Origin: Hymenobacter psoromatis
Lineage (GTDB): Bacteria; Bacteroidota; Bacteroidia; Cytophagales; Hymenobacteraceae
Direction of reading: 5' to 3'
DNA length: 64,000 nucleotides
Assembly (NCBI RefSeq): GCF_020012125.1
Contig: NZ_JAIFAG010000001.1
Coordinates: 3,348,001 to 3,412,000 of the forward strand
In this document: positions 34,548-43,750 of the stretch, piece by piece
Numbering within the stretch: position 1 is the stretch's first letter
Layout: each line of letters begins with the position of its first letter
Position numbers and translations under genes: made by a program
Notes under the pieces: model-generated
The model's database searches: none
Told to the model about the DNA's origin: nothing
Seen by the model: only the letters and a program-made list of their open reading frames with translations

Positions 34548-35210
34548 ATGGTTAAAATCGCTGAAAGCTGGCAGCCGGTGCTCGCCGCCGAATTTGAAAA
34601 ACCCTATTTCCAGAAGCTTACGGCCTGGGTGCGCGGCGAGTACGCCACCACCACCGTGTACCCCCTGGGCTCGCAGATTTTTCATGCCTTCGACGCCTGT
34701 CCGTTTGAGGAAGTAAAAGTGGTGATTTTGGGACAGGACCCCTACCACGGCAAAAACCAGGCCCACGGCTTGGCTTTTTCGGTGAACGAGGGCGTACGCA
34801 CGCCACCTTCTCTACAAAATATTTTCAAAGAATTGCTGGACGATATTCCCGGCACGCCCCTACCCCCCAACGGCAACCTCGACCGCTGGGCCCAGCAGGG
34901 CGTTTTATTGCTCAACGCTACGCTCACCGTGCGGGCCGCCACGCCCGGCTCGCACCAGAAGAAAGGCTGGGAAGAATTTACGGATGCCGTCATTCAGCGG
35001 GTGTCGGCGGGCCGGCCGCACGTGGTTTTTATTCTCTGGGGAGCCTACGCGCAAAAGAAATCGGAGCTGATTGACGCCAGCAAGCACTTGATTCTGAAGG
35101 CCGCACACCCTTCGCCCTATTCCGCCGACCGCGGCTTCTTCGGCTCCAAGCCTTTTAGCCAGGCCAACGCCTGGCTGGAGAAGCACAGCGAGCCGCCTAT
35201 TGCGTGGTAA
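34548..35210 (+). CDS. ung: Uracil-DNA glycosylase
   Basis: A 220-residue family 1 uracil-DNA glycosylase that removes uracil from DNA. The water-activating loop VVILGQDPYHG holds the catalytic Asp (about residue 64). The Pro-rich loop TPPSLQNIFKEL, the uracil-binding LLLNATLTVR and the HPSPYSADRGFFG loop with its His are all present. Length and order are normal. An AT-rich leader with TAACTTTT upstream may hold its promoter. Confidence 0.98.
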   Translation: MVKIAESWQPVLAAEFEKPYFQKLTAWVRGEYATTTVYPLGSQIFHAFDACPFEEVKVVILGQDPYHGKNQAHGLAFSVNEGVRTPPSLQNIFKELLDDIPGTPLPPNGNLDRWAQQGVLLLNATLTVRAATPGSHQKKGWEEFTDAVIQRVSAGRPHVVFILWGAYAQKKSELIDASKHLILKAAHPSPYSADRGFFGSKPFSQANAWLEKHSEPPIAW

Positions 35211-35319
35211 GTAGCGCGAAGTTTCCACTTCGTGCGCGAGCGTCGCGAGCATGGTCGTTCGCGCCGCCCGGTGCCGCCTGCTTTCTACGCTCGCGCGCAA
35301 AGCAGAAACTTCGCGCTAC
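35211..35319. repeat. Imperfect inverted repeat between ung and the NlpC/P60 gene
   Basis: GTAGCGCGAAGTTTC and GCGCGAGCGT in the left arm return as ACGCTCGCGCGC and GAAACTTCGCGCTAC on the right. The genes on each side converge, so it may serve as a shared terminator. A shorter relative (AGTAGCGC... GCGCTACT) lies at 51591-51620. Confidence 0.8.
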
Positions 35320-36104
35320 AGCAGCCGCTTGATTAGGCGAAGCTTGTGGCTGTATTTCTGGCGCTCGCGGTCAAAAATACCGTGGTGGTCGAGCGGGTCG
35401 AGGCGCACCTCGCCCGAGGCGTGCAGGATAAAGCCATCGTCCAGCACAAGGCCCACGTGCACGATGGCCCCGTCGGCATTGTCGAAAAAAGCCAAGTCGC
35501 CGGGCTGGGCCTGGGTCACAAAATCCACGGGCTCGCCGAGCGCGATTTGCTGGCGCGCATCGCGCGGCAGCTGCATCCCGACCAGGCCAAACAACGTCTG
35601 CGTCAGACCCGAGCAGTCCACCCCAAAAATATTCTTACCCCCCCACACGTAGGGTGCCTTTAGAAATTGCTGGCCCATCTTGCGCAGCACCACCAACTGG
35701 CGCTCGGGCAGGCTGCACTGCGCCAGGTTGGTAGCCGTACCGTTGAAAAACAGTGGGTTATCATCGCCCAACTGCAGCGTCATGCCGTCGAAGAAGGGTA
35801 GGCGGCAGCCTAGGGTGATGGGCTGGCGGCGCTCGGCGCTGGACACGACCTGCACCACGTCGAGCACCCGCGGGTGGTCCTGGGCGCGCCAGGCGGCGAA
35901 GTAACTGGGGCTCACCGGCTGATGCTGCTTGGCATCTATCCAGCCCAGGTAATTGTCGGCGGCGGCCTCCATGCGTAGCCAGCTGCCCTGGGTTTGCAGC
36001 ACCGTGTAGCACTCGCCAAATAGCAATTCGGTGACCAGCTCGGCGCGGTCGGTCGGCTCGGCGCGGACGGGTACGGCGCTCAGGCCGCAAATACCGTGGT
36101 TCAA
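35316..36104 (-). CDS. SH3-like / NlpC-P60 (C40) cell-wall peptidase
   Basis: A 262-residue peptidase. The N-terminal half contains SH3b-like segments (ICGLSAVPVRAEPTDRAELV, LLFGECYTVLQTQGSWLRM, YLGWID). The C-terminal NlpC/P60 domain has the catalytic Cys in NIFGVDCSGLTQ, the His in AIVHVGLVLDDG and the polar third residue near ILHASGEVR. It resembles DL-endopeptidases that cut between gamma-D-Glu and the diamino acid of the stem peptide. I start it at TTG 36104 (LNHGICGL); the longer open frame begins inside an inverted repeat and is spurious. No signal peptide is seen with this start, so it may act on recycled muropeptides in the cytoplasm. Confidence 0.87.
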   Translation of the reverse strand: MNHGICGLSAVPVRAEPTDRAELVTELLFGECYTVLQTQGSWLRMEAAADNYLGWIDAKQHQPVSPSYFAAWRAQDHPRVLDVVQVVSSAERRQPITLGCRLPFFDGMTLQLGDDNPLFFNGTATNLAQCSLPERQLVVLRKMGQQFLKAPYVWGGKNIFGVDCSGLTQTLFGLVGMQLPRDARQQIALGEPVDFVTQAQPGDLAFFDNADGAIVHVGLVLDDGFILHASGEVRLDPLDHHGIFDRERQKYSHKLRLIKRLL

Positions 36105-36133
36105 GGGGGGTAGGAGGCTAAATATAAATAATA

Positions 36134-36229
36134 GTTTGTCATTGCGAGCGCAGCGCGGCAATCGCACCAGCACGATACCCGCGCCGCTCGTTTGGGTGCG
36201 ATTGCCGCGCTGCGCTCGCAATGACAAAC
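36134..36229. repeat. Long perfect inverted repeat (TGTCATTGCGAGCG family)
   Basis: Arms 36134-36168 and 36195-36229, 35 bases each, are exact complements. They include TTGTCATTGCGAGCGCAGCG. Translated, the arm gives the text SLRAQRGN, which explains a false N-terminal extension of the peptidase gene. Confidence 0.93.
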
Positions 36230-36241
36230 GGTTTCAGTTCG

Positions 36242-36700
36242 TTACCGAATAAAGCGCTCCATTTCGCGCTTCTGGTCTTTGGCTTTGAGGTCTTCGCGCT
36301 TGTCGAAAAGCTTTTTACCTTGGGCCAGCGCGATTTCGAGCTTGGCGAAGCCGCGGTCGGTCACGAACAGGCGGAGCGGAATGATGGTGAGGCCGGCGTC
36401 CATTTTGCCGGCCAGCTGCTTCAGCTCGCGCTTGTTCAGCAGCAGCTTGCGGGTGCGCATGGCGTCGTGGTTATTGTAAGTACCTAGCACGTAGGGCGCT
36501 ATGCGCAGGCTGTGCACCCACAGGTCGCCCTTGTGGTCAAAGGTGCAGTAGCCATCCTGCAGGTTGGCCTCGCCGGCGCGAATGCTCTTTATTTCGGTGC
36601 CGTGCAGCATCATCCCCGCGTCGTACTTGGCCAGGAAGGTGTATTCGTGGCTGGCGCGGCGGTTTTTAATGTTGATGTTGGCGGGAGTTTTGTCTTTCAT
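36242..36700 (-). CDS. smpB: SsrA-binding protein SmpB
   Basis: A 152-residue RNA-binding protein that carries tmRNA to stalled ribosomes. The beta-barrel core shows NINIKNRRASHEYTFLAKY, MLHGTEIKSIRAGEANLQDGY and LHSLRIAPY-like text. The C-terminal tail KLFDKREDLKAKDQKREMER is the helix that enters the decoding centre. I chose the ATG at 36700; an open extension of 27 codons upstream looks non-coding. The ssrA RNA gene is not in the window. Confidence 0.97.
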   Translation of the reverse strand: MKDKTPANINIKNRRASHEYTFLAKYDAGMMLHGTEIKSIRAGEANLQDGYCTFDHKGDLWVHSLRIAPYVLGTYNNHDAMRTRKLLLNKRELKQLAGKMDAGLTIIPLRLFVTDRGFAKLEIALAQGKKLFDKREDLKAKDQKREMERFIR

Positions 36701-36844
36701 ACAACTCGCAGATTTTGCAAATGGAGCAGATTCCGCGGATTTAATTGGCGCGGGCGTAAAGGTATTGAGGGGGTAGGGCAAGCTTAGCTTACCCTTTTAA
36801 CGCTATTCATACGGTAGCGCGGCAAGCTATGGCTTCCCCTACCC

Positions 36845-37843
36845 TCACAATTTCAGGCGTGGGTCGGGGCTGGTGAGCTGGCTGGCGAAGTCACCGGCTT
36901 CGTACTGAAAAATAGCCGCCTGGCCCACCATTGCCGCGTTGTCGGTACAAAACTCGAAGTCGGGAATAAATACCGAGTAGCCTTCGGTGGCGGCCAGCGC
37001 CTGCAAGCCCTGGCGCAAACCCGAGTTGGCCGCTACCCCGCCGGCCAGTGCTACCTGGCGCAGGCCAGTGGCCTGGGCCGCTTTACGCAGCTGGCGCAGG
37101 AGCGTTTGCACGATGGTGTGCTGGATGCTGGCGCAGAGGTCGGCCAGGTTTTCTTCGATAAAGGGGGGGTAGGCGGCGGTTTCTCTTTTCAGGAAATAGA
37201 GCACCGCCGTTTTCAGGCCGCTGAAGGAGAAATTGTAGCCATCGAGCGCACCCTCGGGGAAGGCGAAGCGGTGCGGATTACCGGTTTGGGCCAGCTTGTC
37301 CAGGCGCGGGCCGCCGGGGTAGGGCAGGCCAAGCAGCTTGGCCGTTTTGTCGAATGCTTCGCCGGCCGCGTCGTCAATCGTCTGGCCAATGATTTCCATC
37401 TCCAGCGCCGAGCGCACCACCACCAGCTGCGTGTGGCCACCGCTCACGGTGAGGCACAGGAAAGGAAAATCCGGCTTGGGCTCCCGGATAAAATGCGCCA
37501 GAATGTGCGCCCGCATGTGGTTCACGGCCAGCAGCGGCTTGCCCAAAGCCAGCGCCAGGCTCTTGGCAAATAAATTCCCTACCAATAAGGAGCCGAGCAA
37601 GCCCGGCCCCTGCGTTACGGCCACGGCATCGAGGTCGTTTTTGGTGAGGCCCGCCTGGCGCAGCGCGGCCGCGACCACCGGCAGCAAGTGCTGCTGGTGC
37701 GCCCGCGAGGCCAGCTCGGGCACTACCCCCCCGTACTGGGCGTGCACGGCCTGGCCGGCCACCACGTTGCTCAATAGCTGGCCGTTTTGGAACACTGCCG
37801 CGCCAGTATCGTCGCAGCTGGATTCAATAGCGAGAAGGGTCAT
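36845..37843 (-). CDS. tsaD: tRNA N6-adenosine threonylcarbamoyltransferase TsaD
   Basis: A 332-residue ASKHA-fold enzyme that transfers threonylcarbamoyl to A37 of ANN-decoding tRNAs, with TsaB and TsaE. The family opening LLAIESSCDDTGAAV is intact. The metal-binding histidines are in VNHMRAHILAHF (about 109 and 113). Other conserved parts are TQGPGLLGSLLVG, LCLTVSGGHTQLVV, DDAAGEAFDKTAKLLGLPYPGG and VALAGGVAANSGLR. I chose the ATG at 37843. It is divergent from tamB across a repeat-containing region. The short spacing from the repeat suggests its promoter overlaps it. Confidence 0.97.
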   Translation of the reverse strand: MTLLAIESSCDDTGAAVFQNGQLLSNVVAGQAVHAQYGGVVPELASRAHQQHLLPVVAAALRQAGLTKNDLDAVAVTQGPGLLGSLLVGNLFAKSLALALGKPLLAVNHMRAHILAHFIREPKPDFPFLCLTVSGGHTQLVVVRSALEMEIIGQTIDDAAGEAFDKTAKLLGLPYPGGPRLDKLAQTGNPHRFAFPEGALDGYNFSFSGLKTAVLYFLKRETAAYPPFIEENLADLCASIQHTIVQTLLRQLRKAAQATGLRQVALAGGVAANSGLRQGLQALAATEGYSVFIPDFEFCTDNAAMVGQAAIFQYEAGDFASQLTSPDPRLKL

Positions 37844-37866
37844 TTTTTGAATTTGCAATTAATATC

Positions 37867-37930
37867 GTTTGTCCTTGCGAGCATGTTGCGCATCAAGTAA
37901 AGACGCGGTAACATGCTCGCAAGGACAAGC
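37867..37930. repeat. Inverted repeat (TCCTTGCGAGC family) between tsaD and tamB
   Basis: GTTTGTCCTTGCGAGCATGTT (37867-37887) pairs with 37910-37930 with one mismatch. Related single-sided text (CCTTGCGAGTGTGTTGCGC) occurs at about 19289. Confidence 0.88.
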
Positions 37931-38009
37931 GGCTGGTTGTTTCCACAAAGGTCGGGCGAACCGATGGGTAGCTGGGTACGTTAGCGCCGCGATTGCGTGC
38001 GAAAAGCCG

Positions 38010-38017
38010 CACCTTTG
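38010..38017 (+). promoter_or_regulatory. Possible -7 box upstream of tamB
   Basis: CACCTTTG differs from TAnnTTTG by one base and lies 55 bases before the GTG start of tamB. Confidence 0.25.
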
Positions 38018-38072
38018 CGTTAGTAACCGCTGGTCCGGGTTTTTCACTCCTTTTGTTTTCGCCGTTTCTTTA

Positions 38073-41000
38073 GTGCGCCGCGCTTTTCGTATTCTGCTCC
38101 GAATATTGCTTGGGCTAGTAATCATACTGGTGCTGGTGGTGGGCGGCATTTTGCTGGCGCTGCGCGTGCCGAGCGTGCAAACGCGCGTGGCCCACGAGGT
38201 AGCCGATGTGCTGACGCGCAAGCTGGGGCAGTCCGTAACTATTGGCAGCGTGGACGTGCGGCCGTTTTCGCACGTGCTGCTGGAGGGCGTGCGGGTGCTG
38301 GACCGGCGCGGCGGCGAGCTGTTTGGGGTGGGTAGGGCCGATGCGGATATTAAGTTGTTTTCGGTGTTTGACCCGCGGCATTTGCACGTGGGTACGCTCA
38401 CGCTCACCGAGCCGCGCTTTGTGCTGCGTACCGTGGCGGGGCAGCCCGACTCGACTACCCTCGACCAGTTTCTGGCGGCGCTCAAGCGCCTGAGTGGGCC
38501 GCCCGACACGACCAAGACGACCAGTCAACTATTTGATTTTCAGCTACAAGATGTAGCTATTCGCAACGGCCGCTTCGTGCGCGACCTGGTGGATGAGCCG
38601 CGCAAGCCGCACTACGGCCGCAGCGTCGACTACGGCCACATGCTGGTGGATAGCATCTACGCCAACTTCTCCAACCTGACTACCCACGGCGACACCACGG
38701 GCGTGCAGGTGACGGGCCTGCGCCTCGTGGATACGCCCTCGCACACGCGCATTCAGGAGCTGACGGCCCACATTATTTTTCAGCGGCACTTCTGGGAGTT
38801 TGGCGGGCTGAAGCTGCGGGTGGGACGCTCGGTACTGCAAAATTTCGTGCGGTTTGAGTACCACCGCTTCGGCAATTTCTCGGATTTCAACGACTCGATG
38901 CGAGTGGTGGCGCGGTTGCGTGGGACCAGGCTTTACTCCGACGACATCGCCAAATTTGCCCCCGATTTGGCGGCGCTGAAGGATTCTGTATTCATTTCGG
39001 GCGATGCCAAGGGCTACGTGCGCGACTTCCAGCTGAAGAACCTGGACGTGCGCTACGGCCGGCGCACGCATATTCTGGCCACCCGCGCCTCGGCCAACAA
39101 CCTGCCCAACTGGCGTGAAAGCTTGATTGACCTGCACCTACGGCCCTCGCAGGTGGATGCCGCCGACTTACGCCGCTTCCTGAACCCCTCGGCTAATAAG
39201 CTGGTGCAGCGGCTGGGGCTGATAAAGCTGAACGGAGAATTCGTGGGCTTCTACAACGACTTCGTGGGCAAGGCCAGCTTCGACACGGCGCTGGGCGCGA
39301 TTTCGACCGATGTCAACCTAAAAACCAAGACTGATTTCGACCACGCCGTGTACGAGGGCACCATTCAGAGCACGGCTTTTAACCTGGGTAAGTTCATTGG
39401 CGATGAGTCAGTTATCCGGGACGTGACGCTGAGCGGGCGCGTGCAGGGCACGGGCTTTGTACCGCCGGTGGCTAAGGGGCACGCCGTGGTAACGGTGCCC
39501 GCCATTTGGCTGCGGGGCTACCGCTACCACAATTTAAGCCTCGACGGTGACTTTGCCGGGCAGGGTTTCAAGGGTAAAGTGACGGCCGACGACCCGGCCG
39601 TGCGGCTCGTCGCCAACGGCGATTTCAACCTTGACCCCCGCCACCAGCACATTGACGTGCAGGCCACGGTGGCCCACGCCAACCTGGGCACGCTGGGCCT
39701 ACTGGGCGTGCCGCTGACCATGAGCACCACGGCGCGGGTGAACCTGCGCGGCACGCAGCTCGACTCGCTGCTGGGCTCGGCTGAGCTGCGCGGCTCGCAC
39801 TTCGCGCTGCGCGGCCAGACCCTGGACCTCGACACGCTGGATGTGCGCAGCACCCGCAACCGCCAGGGTCAGCGTGAGGTGACGCTGCGCTCGGAATTGC
39901 TGGACCTCACGGCCGGCGGCACCTTTGAAGTGGCGGCCGTGACGCGCGACCTCACCACGCTCTGGCACGAGTACCGGCTTAATTTTGAGAGTAATGCCGC
40001 CGCCACCGCTGACTACTACCGCCGCAAACGCCAGGTGAAGCTGCCTATTTATGCGATTGAACTGGAAGTCAAGCTGAAGCATATTAATCCCGTGCTCAAT
40101 CTGTTTATGCCGGAGCTGCAAATCGCGGATAACAGCCATTTGGACGGCTCATTTCGACAGGATGAAACGTCCATTTTGCAGCTCGGGGGTAAGTTCGACA
40201 GCATTTGGTACGGGCCAGTGCGCACGGCCGGCACCGAGTTCGACTTCACCACCTCCAAACTACCCTACCAGCCCGAGGTGCTGGCGCAGGCCAGCGTGAC
40301 CTCAGCCCAGCAGGTATTGCCGGGGCTGGGCCGCACCGAGAAGTTCGTGGTGGAAGGCGTGTGGGACCAGCAGCACATCAACTTCTCGACTTCGCTGGCC
40401 CAGAGCGGCACTACCAACCGGGCCAACATCAACGGGGCGCTGGGCTTTTTGCCCGATGCCGTGGAAGTGGTTTTCCGCAAGAGCGCGCTGCACCTGCTGG
40501 ACCAGGACTACGTGCTTGGAGCCGATAACTCGGTGCGCATCAGCAAGGGGGGTAAGGAATTTGACGTGAAAAATTTCACGCTCACCAGCGGAGCCGAGCA
40601 CATTAGCGCCCAGGGATTTATCTCGCCCGATGCGCACCAGCCGCCGCTCAAGCTCGACGTAGCAAATTTCGATTTGGCCTCGCTCACGTCGGTCATCGGC
40701 CAGCGGCTGGGCGGGCGGCTCAATATGCAGGCCACGGTGAGCGGTATTTATAACCAGCTGGCTATCAACAGCACGCTGGCCGTGGACTCGCTCGTGTACC
40801 AGGGTACGCCCATTGGGCAGGTGGCGGGGCGCGGCGACTGGGACAACCCCAGCGGCCAGCTGCGGGTGAACCTCGACGTGGCCCGCCAGCAGCAGCGCGT
40901 ACTGACCGTGACGGGCTACCTCGCGCCTGGCTCCGCGACGCAGCAATTCAACCTGACCGGCGAGCTGAACGACGCGCCGGTGGTGCTGGCCCAGCCGTTT

Positions 41001-42677
41001 TTGGAAAGCATTCTGCAAAACCTGGGCGGTACCGGGCGGGGCAGCTTGCAGTTGGGCGGCTTGTTCAGCGCCCCTACCCTGGCCGGCACGGTGGACGTGG
41101 CGGACGGGCGCTTCACGTTCGGCTACCTGGGTACGACCTACCGCTTTGCGGACCGCATCAGCTTTACGACCACTACTATTAGCTTTGATAACGTGCAACT
41201 GCGCGACGCGCAGAGCAACCTGGGTACCGTGACCGGCCTCATCCGGCACCAGGGCTTCCAGAATATGGTGCTGAGTATGAATGCCAGCTTTCGCAAGTTT
41301 CAGGTGCTGCACACCACGCGGCGCGACAATGACCTGTATTTTGGCACGGCCTACGCCACGGGCACGGCCACCGTGCGCGGCCCCGCCGACGACCTGGTGG
41401 TGGACGTGCAGGCCACTTCCGAGGCCGGCACCCGCCTGGCCCTACCCCTCGATAACGCCGCCAAAGCCGAGCAGGCCAGCTACATCCGCTTCGTGAACCG
41501 CAACCTGACCGACTCGGCACGCCGCCAGCAGGCCCGACGGGCCGCCGTGGTAGCCGCCCAGGGCCAGGTGGACCTATCGGGCATCCGGCTGAACATGAAC
41601 CTGACGGTGACCCCCGACGCCTACCTCGAAATATTGCTGGATGAGAGTACTGGCGACGTAATTCGGGGCAGCGCTACCGGCCAGCTGCGCCTGAACATTG
41701 ATACGCGGGGCGATTTCAACATGTACGGGCAGGTTGAAATCGTGCGCGGGGCTTATAATTTTACCCTGCAAGGGCTGGTAAACAAGGAGTTCGTAGTGCG
41801 GCCGGGCGGCATCATCACCTGGAACGGCGACCCGCTCGACGGCCAGATGAACGTGACGGCCACCTACACCCAGCGTACCTCGCTGGCCCCGATTCTGCAA
41901 AACGGCACCTCCGGCACCAGCGGCGCGGTGGTGCCCGTGACGGCCGTTATCAACCTGACCGGACCGCTTTTGCAGCCGGTTATCAAGCTGGCGCTGGAAT
42001 TTGAAGACGCACCCACTTCGCTGCAAAACGACCTGGCCTCGTTTATTGCGCTGTTGAGCAATAATGAGCAGGAGCTGAACCGCCAGGTATTCAGTCTACT
42101 GGTATTCCGCACGTTATCGCCGCTTAATAACAGCAGCTTTAGCGGTATTTCGCTTACGCAGGGCAATGCCGTGCAAAACAGTCTGGGCCAGATTATTTCC
42201 TCGCAGCTCGGCGCGCTCACCTCCCAGATTGACCAAAACCTGGAAATTGACTTCAACATCAACGGCCTCACCGCCGACCAGCTGCAAGCCCTGCAAGTGC
42301 GCCTGAGCTACTCCTTCCTGGGCGGCCGCCTGCGCCTGACCCGCGAGGGCGGCATCAGCAATACCAGCTCGGGGGCCATCAACCCGCAAACCGGCCTGCC
42401 CTACGCGCAGTCGTCACTGGTCGGCGATTTCAGCCTGGAATATTCCCTGCGGACCGACGGAAAATTTCGGGCCAAGCTGCGCTACGAAACCACTCCGCGC
42501 GACAACATCGTGACGACCGTGAACCAGCCCCGCGCCGGCATCTCGCTGCTGCACACCAAGGAGTTTAATAACCTCGGCGAGCTGTTTGGCCGCGACCAGC
42601 CCACCCGCCGCCAACGCGATGCCGACCGCGCCAAAGAGGTACTGACGGTGGATGAAGATAAAAGAACCACTTTATAG
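38073..42677 (+). CDS. tamB: Translocation/assembly module TamB-like protein
   Basis: A giant 1534-residue envelope protein of the TamB/AsmA-like group, thought to form a hydrophobic groove carrying lipids or outer-membrane proteins between membranes. A single N-terminal TM helix (ILLGLVIILVLVVGGILLAL) is followed by an AsmA-like opening (VPSVQTRVAHEVADVLTRKLG, VTIGSVDVRPF). Long stretches of repeating beta strands follow, and the TamB C-terminal domain (DUF490) covers roughly the last 400 residues (GRGSLQLGGLFSAPTLAGTVDV, IVRGAYNFTLQGLVNKEF, LEIDFNINGLTADQLQALQ). No ATG lies near the TM helix, so GTG at 38073 is the start. No TamA gene is adjacent. It is divergent from tsaD. Confidence 0.92.
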   Translation: MRRAFRILLRILLGLVIILVLVVGGILLALRVPSVQTRVAHEVADVLTRKLGQSVTIGSVDVRPFSHVLLEGVRVLDRRGGELFGVGRADADIKLFSVFDPRHLHVGTLTLTEPRFVLRTVAGQPDSTTLDQFLAALKRLSGPPDTTKTTSQLFDFQLQDVAIRNGRFVRDLVDEPRKPHYGRSVDYGHMLVDSIYANFSNLTTHGDTTGVQVTGLRLVDTPSHTRIQELTAHIIFQRHFWEFGGLKLRVGRSVLQNFVRFEYHRFGNFSDFNDSMRVVARLRGTRLYSDDIAKFAPDLAALKDSVFISGDAKGYVRDFQLKNLDVRYGRRTHILATRASANNLPNWRESLIDLHLRPSQVDAADLRRFLNPSANKLVQRLGLIKLNGEFVGFYNDFVGKASFDTALGAISTDVNLKTKTDFDHAVYEGTIQSTAFNLGKFIGDESVIRDVTLSGRVQGTGFVPPVAKGHAVVTVPAIWLRGYRYHNLSLDGDFAGQGFKGKVTADDPAVRLVANGDFNLDPRHQHIDVQATVAHANLGTLGLLGVPLTMSTTARVNLRGTQLDSLLGSAELRGSHFALRGQTLDLDTLDVRSTRNRQGQREVTLRSELLDLTAGGTFEVAAVTRDLTTLWHEYRLNFESNAAATADYYRRKRQVKLPIYAIELEVKLKHINPVLNLFMPELQIADNSHLDGSFRQDETSILQLGGKFDSIWYGPVRTAGTEFDFTTSKLPYQPEVLAQASVTSAQQVLPGLGRTEKFVVEGVWDQQHINFSTSLAQSGTTNRANINGALGFLPDAVEVVFRKSALHLLDQDYVLGADNSVRISKGGKEFDVKNFTLTSGAEHISAQGFISPDAHQPPLKLDVANFDLASLTSVIGQRLGGRLNMQATVSGIYNQLAINSTLAVDSLVYQGTPIGQVAGRGDWDNPSGQLRVNLDVARQQQRVLTVTGYLAPGSATQQFNLTGELNDAPVVLAQPFLESILQNLGGTGRGSLQLGGLFSAPTLAGTVDVADGRFTFGYLGTTYRFADRISFTTTTISFDNVQLRDAQSNLGTVTGLIRHQGFQNMVLSMNASFRKFQVLHTTRRDNDLYFGTAYATGTATVRGPADDLVVDVQATSEAGTRLALPLDNAAKAEQASYIRFVNRNLTDSARRQQARRAAVVAAQGQVDLSGIRLNMNLTVTPDAYLEILLDESTGDVIRGSATGQLRLNIDTRGDFNMYGQVEIVRGAYNFTLQGLVNKEFVVRPGGIITWNGDPLDGQMNVTATYTQRTSLAPILQNGTSGTSGAVVPVTAVINLTGPLLQPVIKLALEFEDAPTSLQNDLASFIALLSNNEQELNRQVFSLLVFRTLSPLNNSSFSGISLTQGNAVQNSLGQIISSQLGALTSQIDQNLEIDFNINGLTADQLQALQVRLSYSFLGGRLRLTREGGISNTSSGAINPQTGLPYAQSSLVGDFSLEYSLRTDGKFRAKLRYETTPRDNIVTTVNQPRAGISLLHTKEFNNLGELFGRDQPTRRQRDADRAKEVLTVDEDKRTTL

Positions 42678-42757
42678 AAGTTGGGTCGGAACTGTTATTG
42701 CGAGCGAAGCGCGGTACTGACAGACGGCAAGCGCGTCATTCCAATTAAAGCAAAGCT

Positions 42758-42765
42758 TACCTTTG
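42758..42765 (+). promoter_or_regulatory. TAnnTTTG -7 box before ftsX
   Basis: TACCTTTG matches the consensus and ends 7 bases before the ftsX ATG, so transcription would begin at or next to the start codon. Confidence 0.5.
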
Positions 42766-42772
42766 CGCCGCT

Positions 42773-43657
42773 ATGTCCCGGCCCCGCAAGAAGAAACTCG
42801 GCTCCTACCCTACCCTACTGGTCGTGTTCAGCATCACGCTGGCGCTGGTGGTGACCGGGCTTTTTGGTCTGCTGCTGCTGCACGCCCACAAGCTGGGCGA
42901 GGCCGTGCGCGGCAACCTGGAGGTGCAGGTATACCTGGACCGTGACCTGCCCGAAACCGAGTTGCTACGCTTGCAGCAAGACCTGGCCGGGCAGCCCTAC
43001 GTGGCTGAGCAGAACGGCCGCCCGCAAATACATTTCGTGAGCAAGGAGGAAGGCGCGCGCCAGCTACTGCAAACCACGGGCGAGGACTTCCATAATTTCT
43101 TGGATGACAACCCGTTGCGCGATGCCTACGTGCTCAATATCCGGCCTGAGTACACCGATACCACGCACCTGCGGCAATTGGGCCGCAGCCTGGAGCAGCA
43201 GCGCGGCGTGTTTGAGGTGCAGTACCCCAAGAGCCTCTACGCCAGCATCAACCAGAACCTGGCGCGGGTGAGTCTGCTGCTGCTGGCCTTCGCGGCGGTG
43301 CTGGTGCTGGCGGTAGTCATTCTGATAAATAATACGATAAAGCTGGCCATGTTTTCGCAGCGGCTGCTTATTCGGTCCATGCAACTGGTGGGCGCAACGC
43401 GGTTCTTTATCCGGCAGCCGTTCATCCGGCGGGCTACCTGGCAGGGCCTGGCCAGCGGCTTGCTGGCCGCGCTGGTGCTGCTGGGGCTGCTGCAATACGC
43501 TTACCTTGAAGTCACCCAATTGCGCCTGCTGCGCGATGACTACCTCCTCGGCGCGCTGCTGCTGGGCGTGCTGGGGCTGGGCACCGCCATCGGCTTTTTC
43601 AGCTCGTATTGGGCCGTTACTAAATACTTAAACGTCTCGCTCGACGAGCTTTATTAG
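42773..43657 (+). CDS. ftsX: Cell-division permease FtsX
   Basis: A 294-residue membrane protein of the FtsEX complex, which activates peptidoglycan hydrolases at the division site. TM1 is near residues 15-38 and is followed by a periplasmic domain (LEVQVYLDRDLPE, FVSKEEGARQLLQTTGEDF, PLRDAYVLNIRPEY). Three more TM helices follow, with NNTIKLAMFSQRLLIRSMQLVGATRFFI as the cytoplasmic coupling region. The C-terminus LNVSLDELY is typical of Bacteroidota FtsX. ftsE is not adjacent. It leads a run with DUF3098, uppP, truB and ribF, an order often seen in this phylum. Confidence 0.95.
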   Translation: MSRPRKKKLGSYPTLLVVFSITLALVVTGLFGLLLLHAHKLGEAVRGNLEVQVYLDRDLPETELLRLQQDLAGQPYVAEQNGRPQIHFVSKEEGARQLLQTTGEDFHNFLDDNPLRDAYVLNIRPEYTDTTHLRQLGRSLEQQRGVFEVQYPKSLYASINQNLARVSLLLLAFAAVLVLAVVILINNTIKLAMFSQRLLIRSMQLVGATRFFIRQPFIRRATWQGLASGLLAALVLLGLLQYAYLEVTQLRLLRDDYLLGALLLGVLGLGTAIGFFSSYWAVTKYLNVSLDELY

Positions 43658-43715
43658 GTTTCTGGTTCCTAAGTTCCTGGTTTTTAGTTCCTAGTTTGGA
43701 CGACAACCAGAAACC
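43657..43715. repeat. Inverted and direct micro-repeats between ftsX and the DUF3098 gene
   Basis: GGTTTCTGGTT (43657-43667) pairs with AACCAGAAACC (43705-43715). The loop contains repeated TTCCTAGTTCC-like units. It begins at the ftsX stop codon. Confidence 0.6.
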
Positions 43716-43750
43716 AGGTAATAGGAACTCAAAGGAATTAGAAAGAAACT

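Noticed and set aside
37869..38072. N-terminal extension of tamB starting MSLRACCASS
   Set aside because: It begins in an inverted repeat and precedes the TM helix with unrelated text; the GTG at 38073 fits better.
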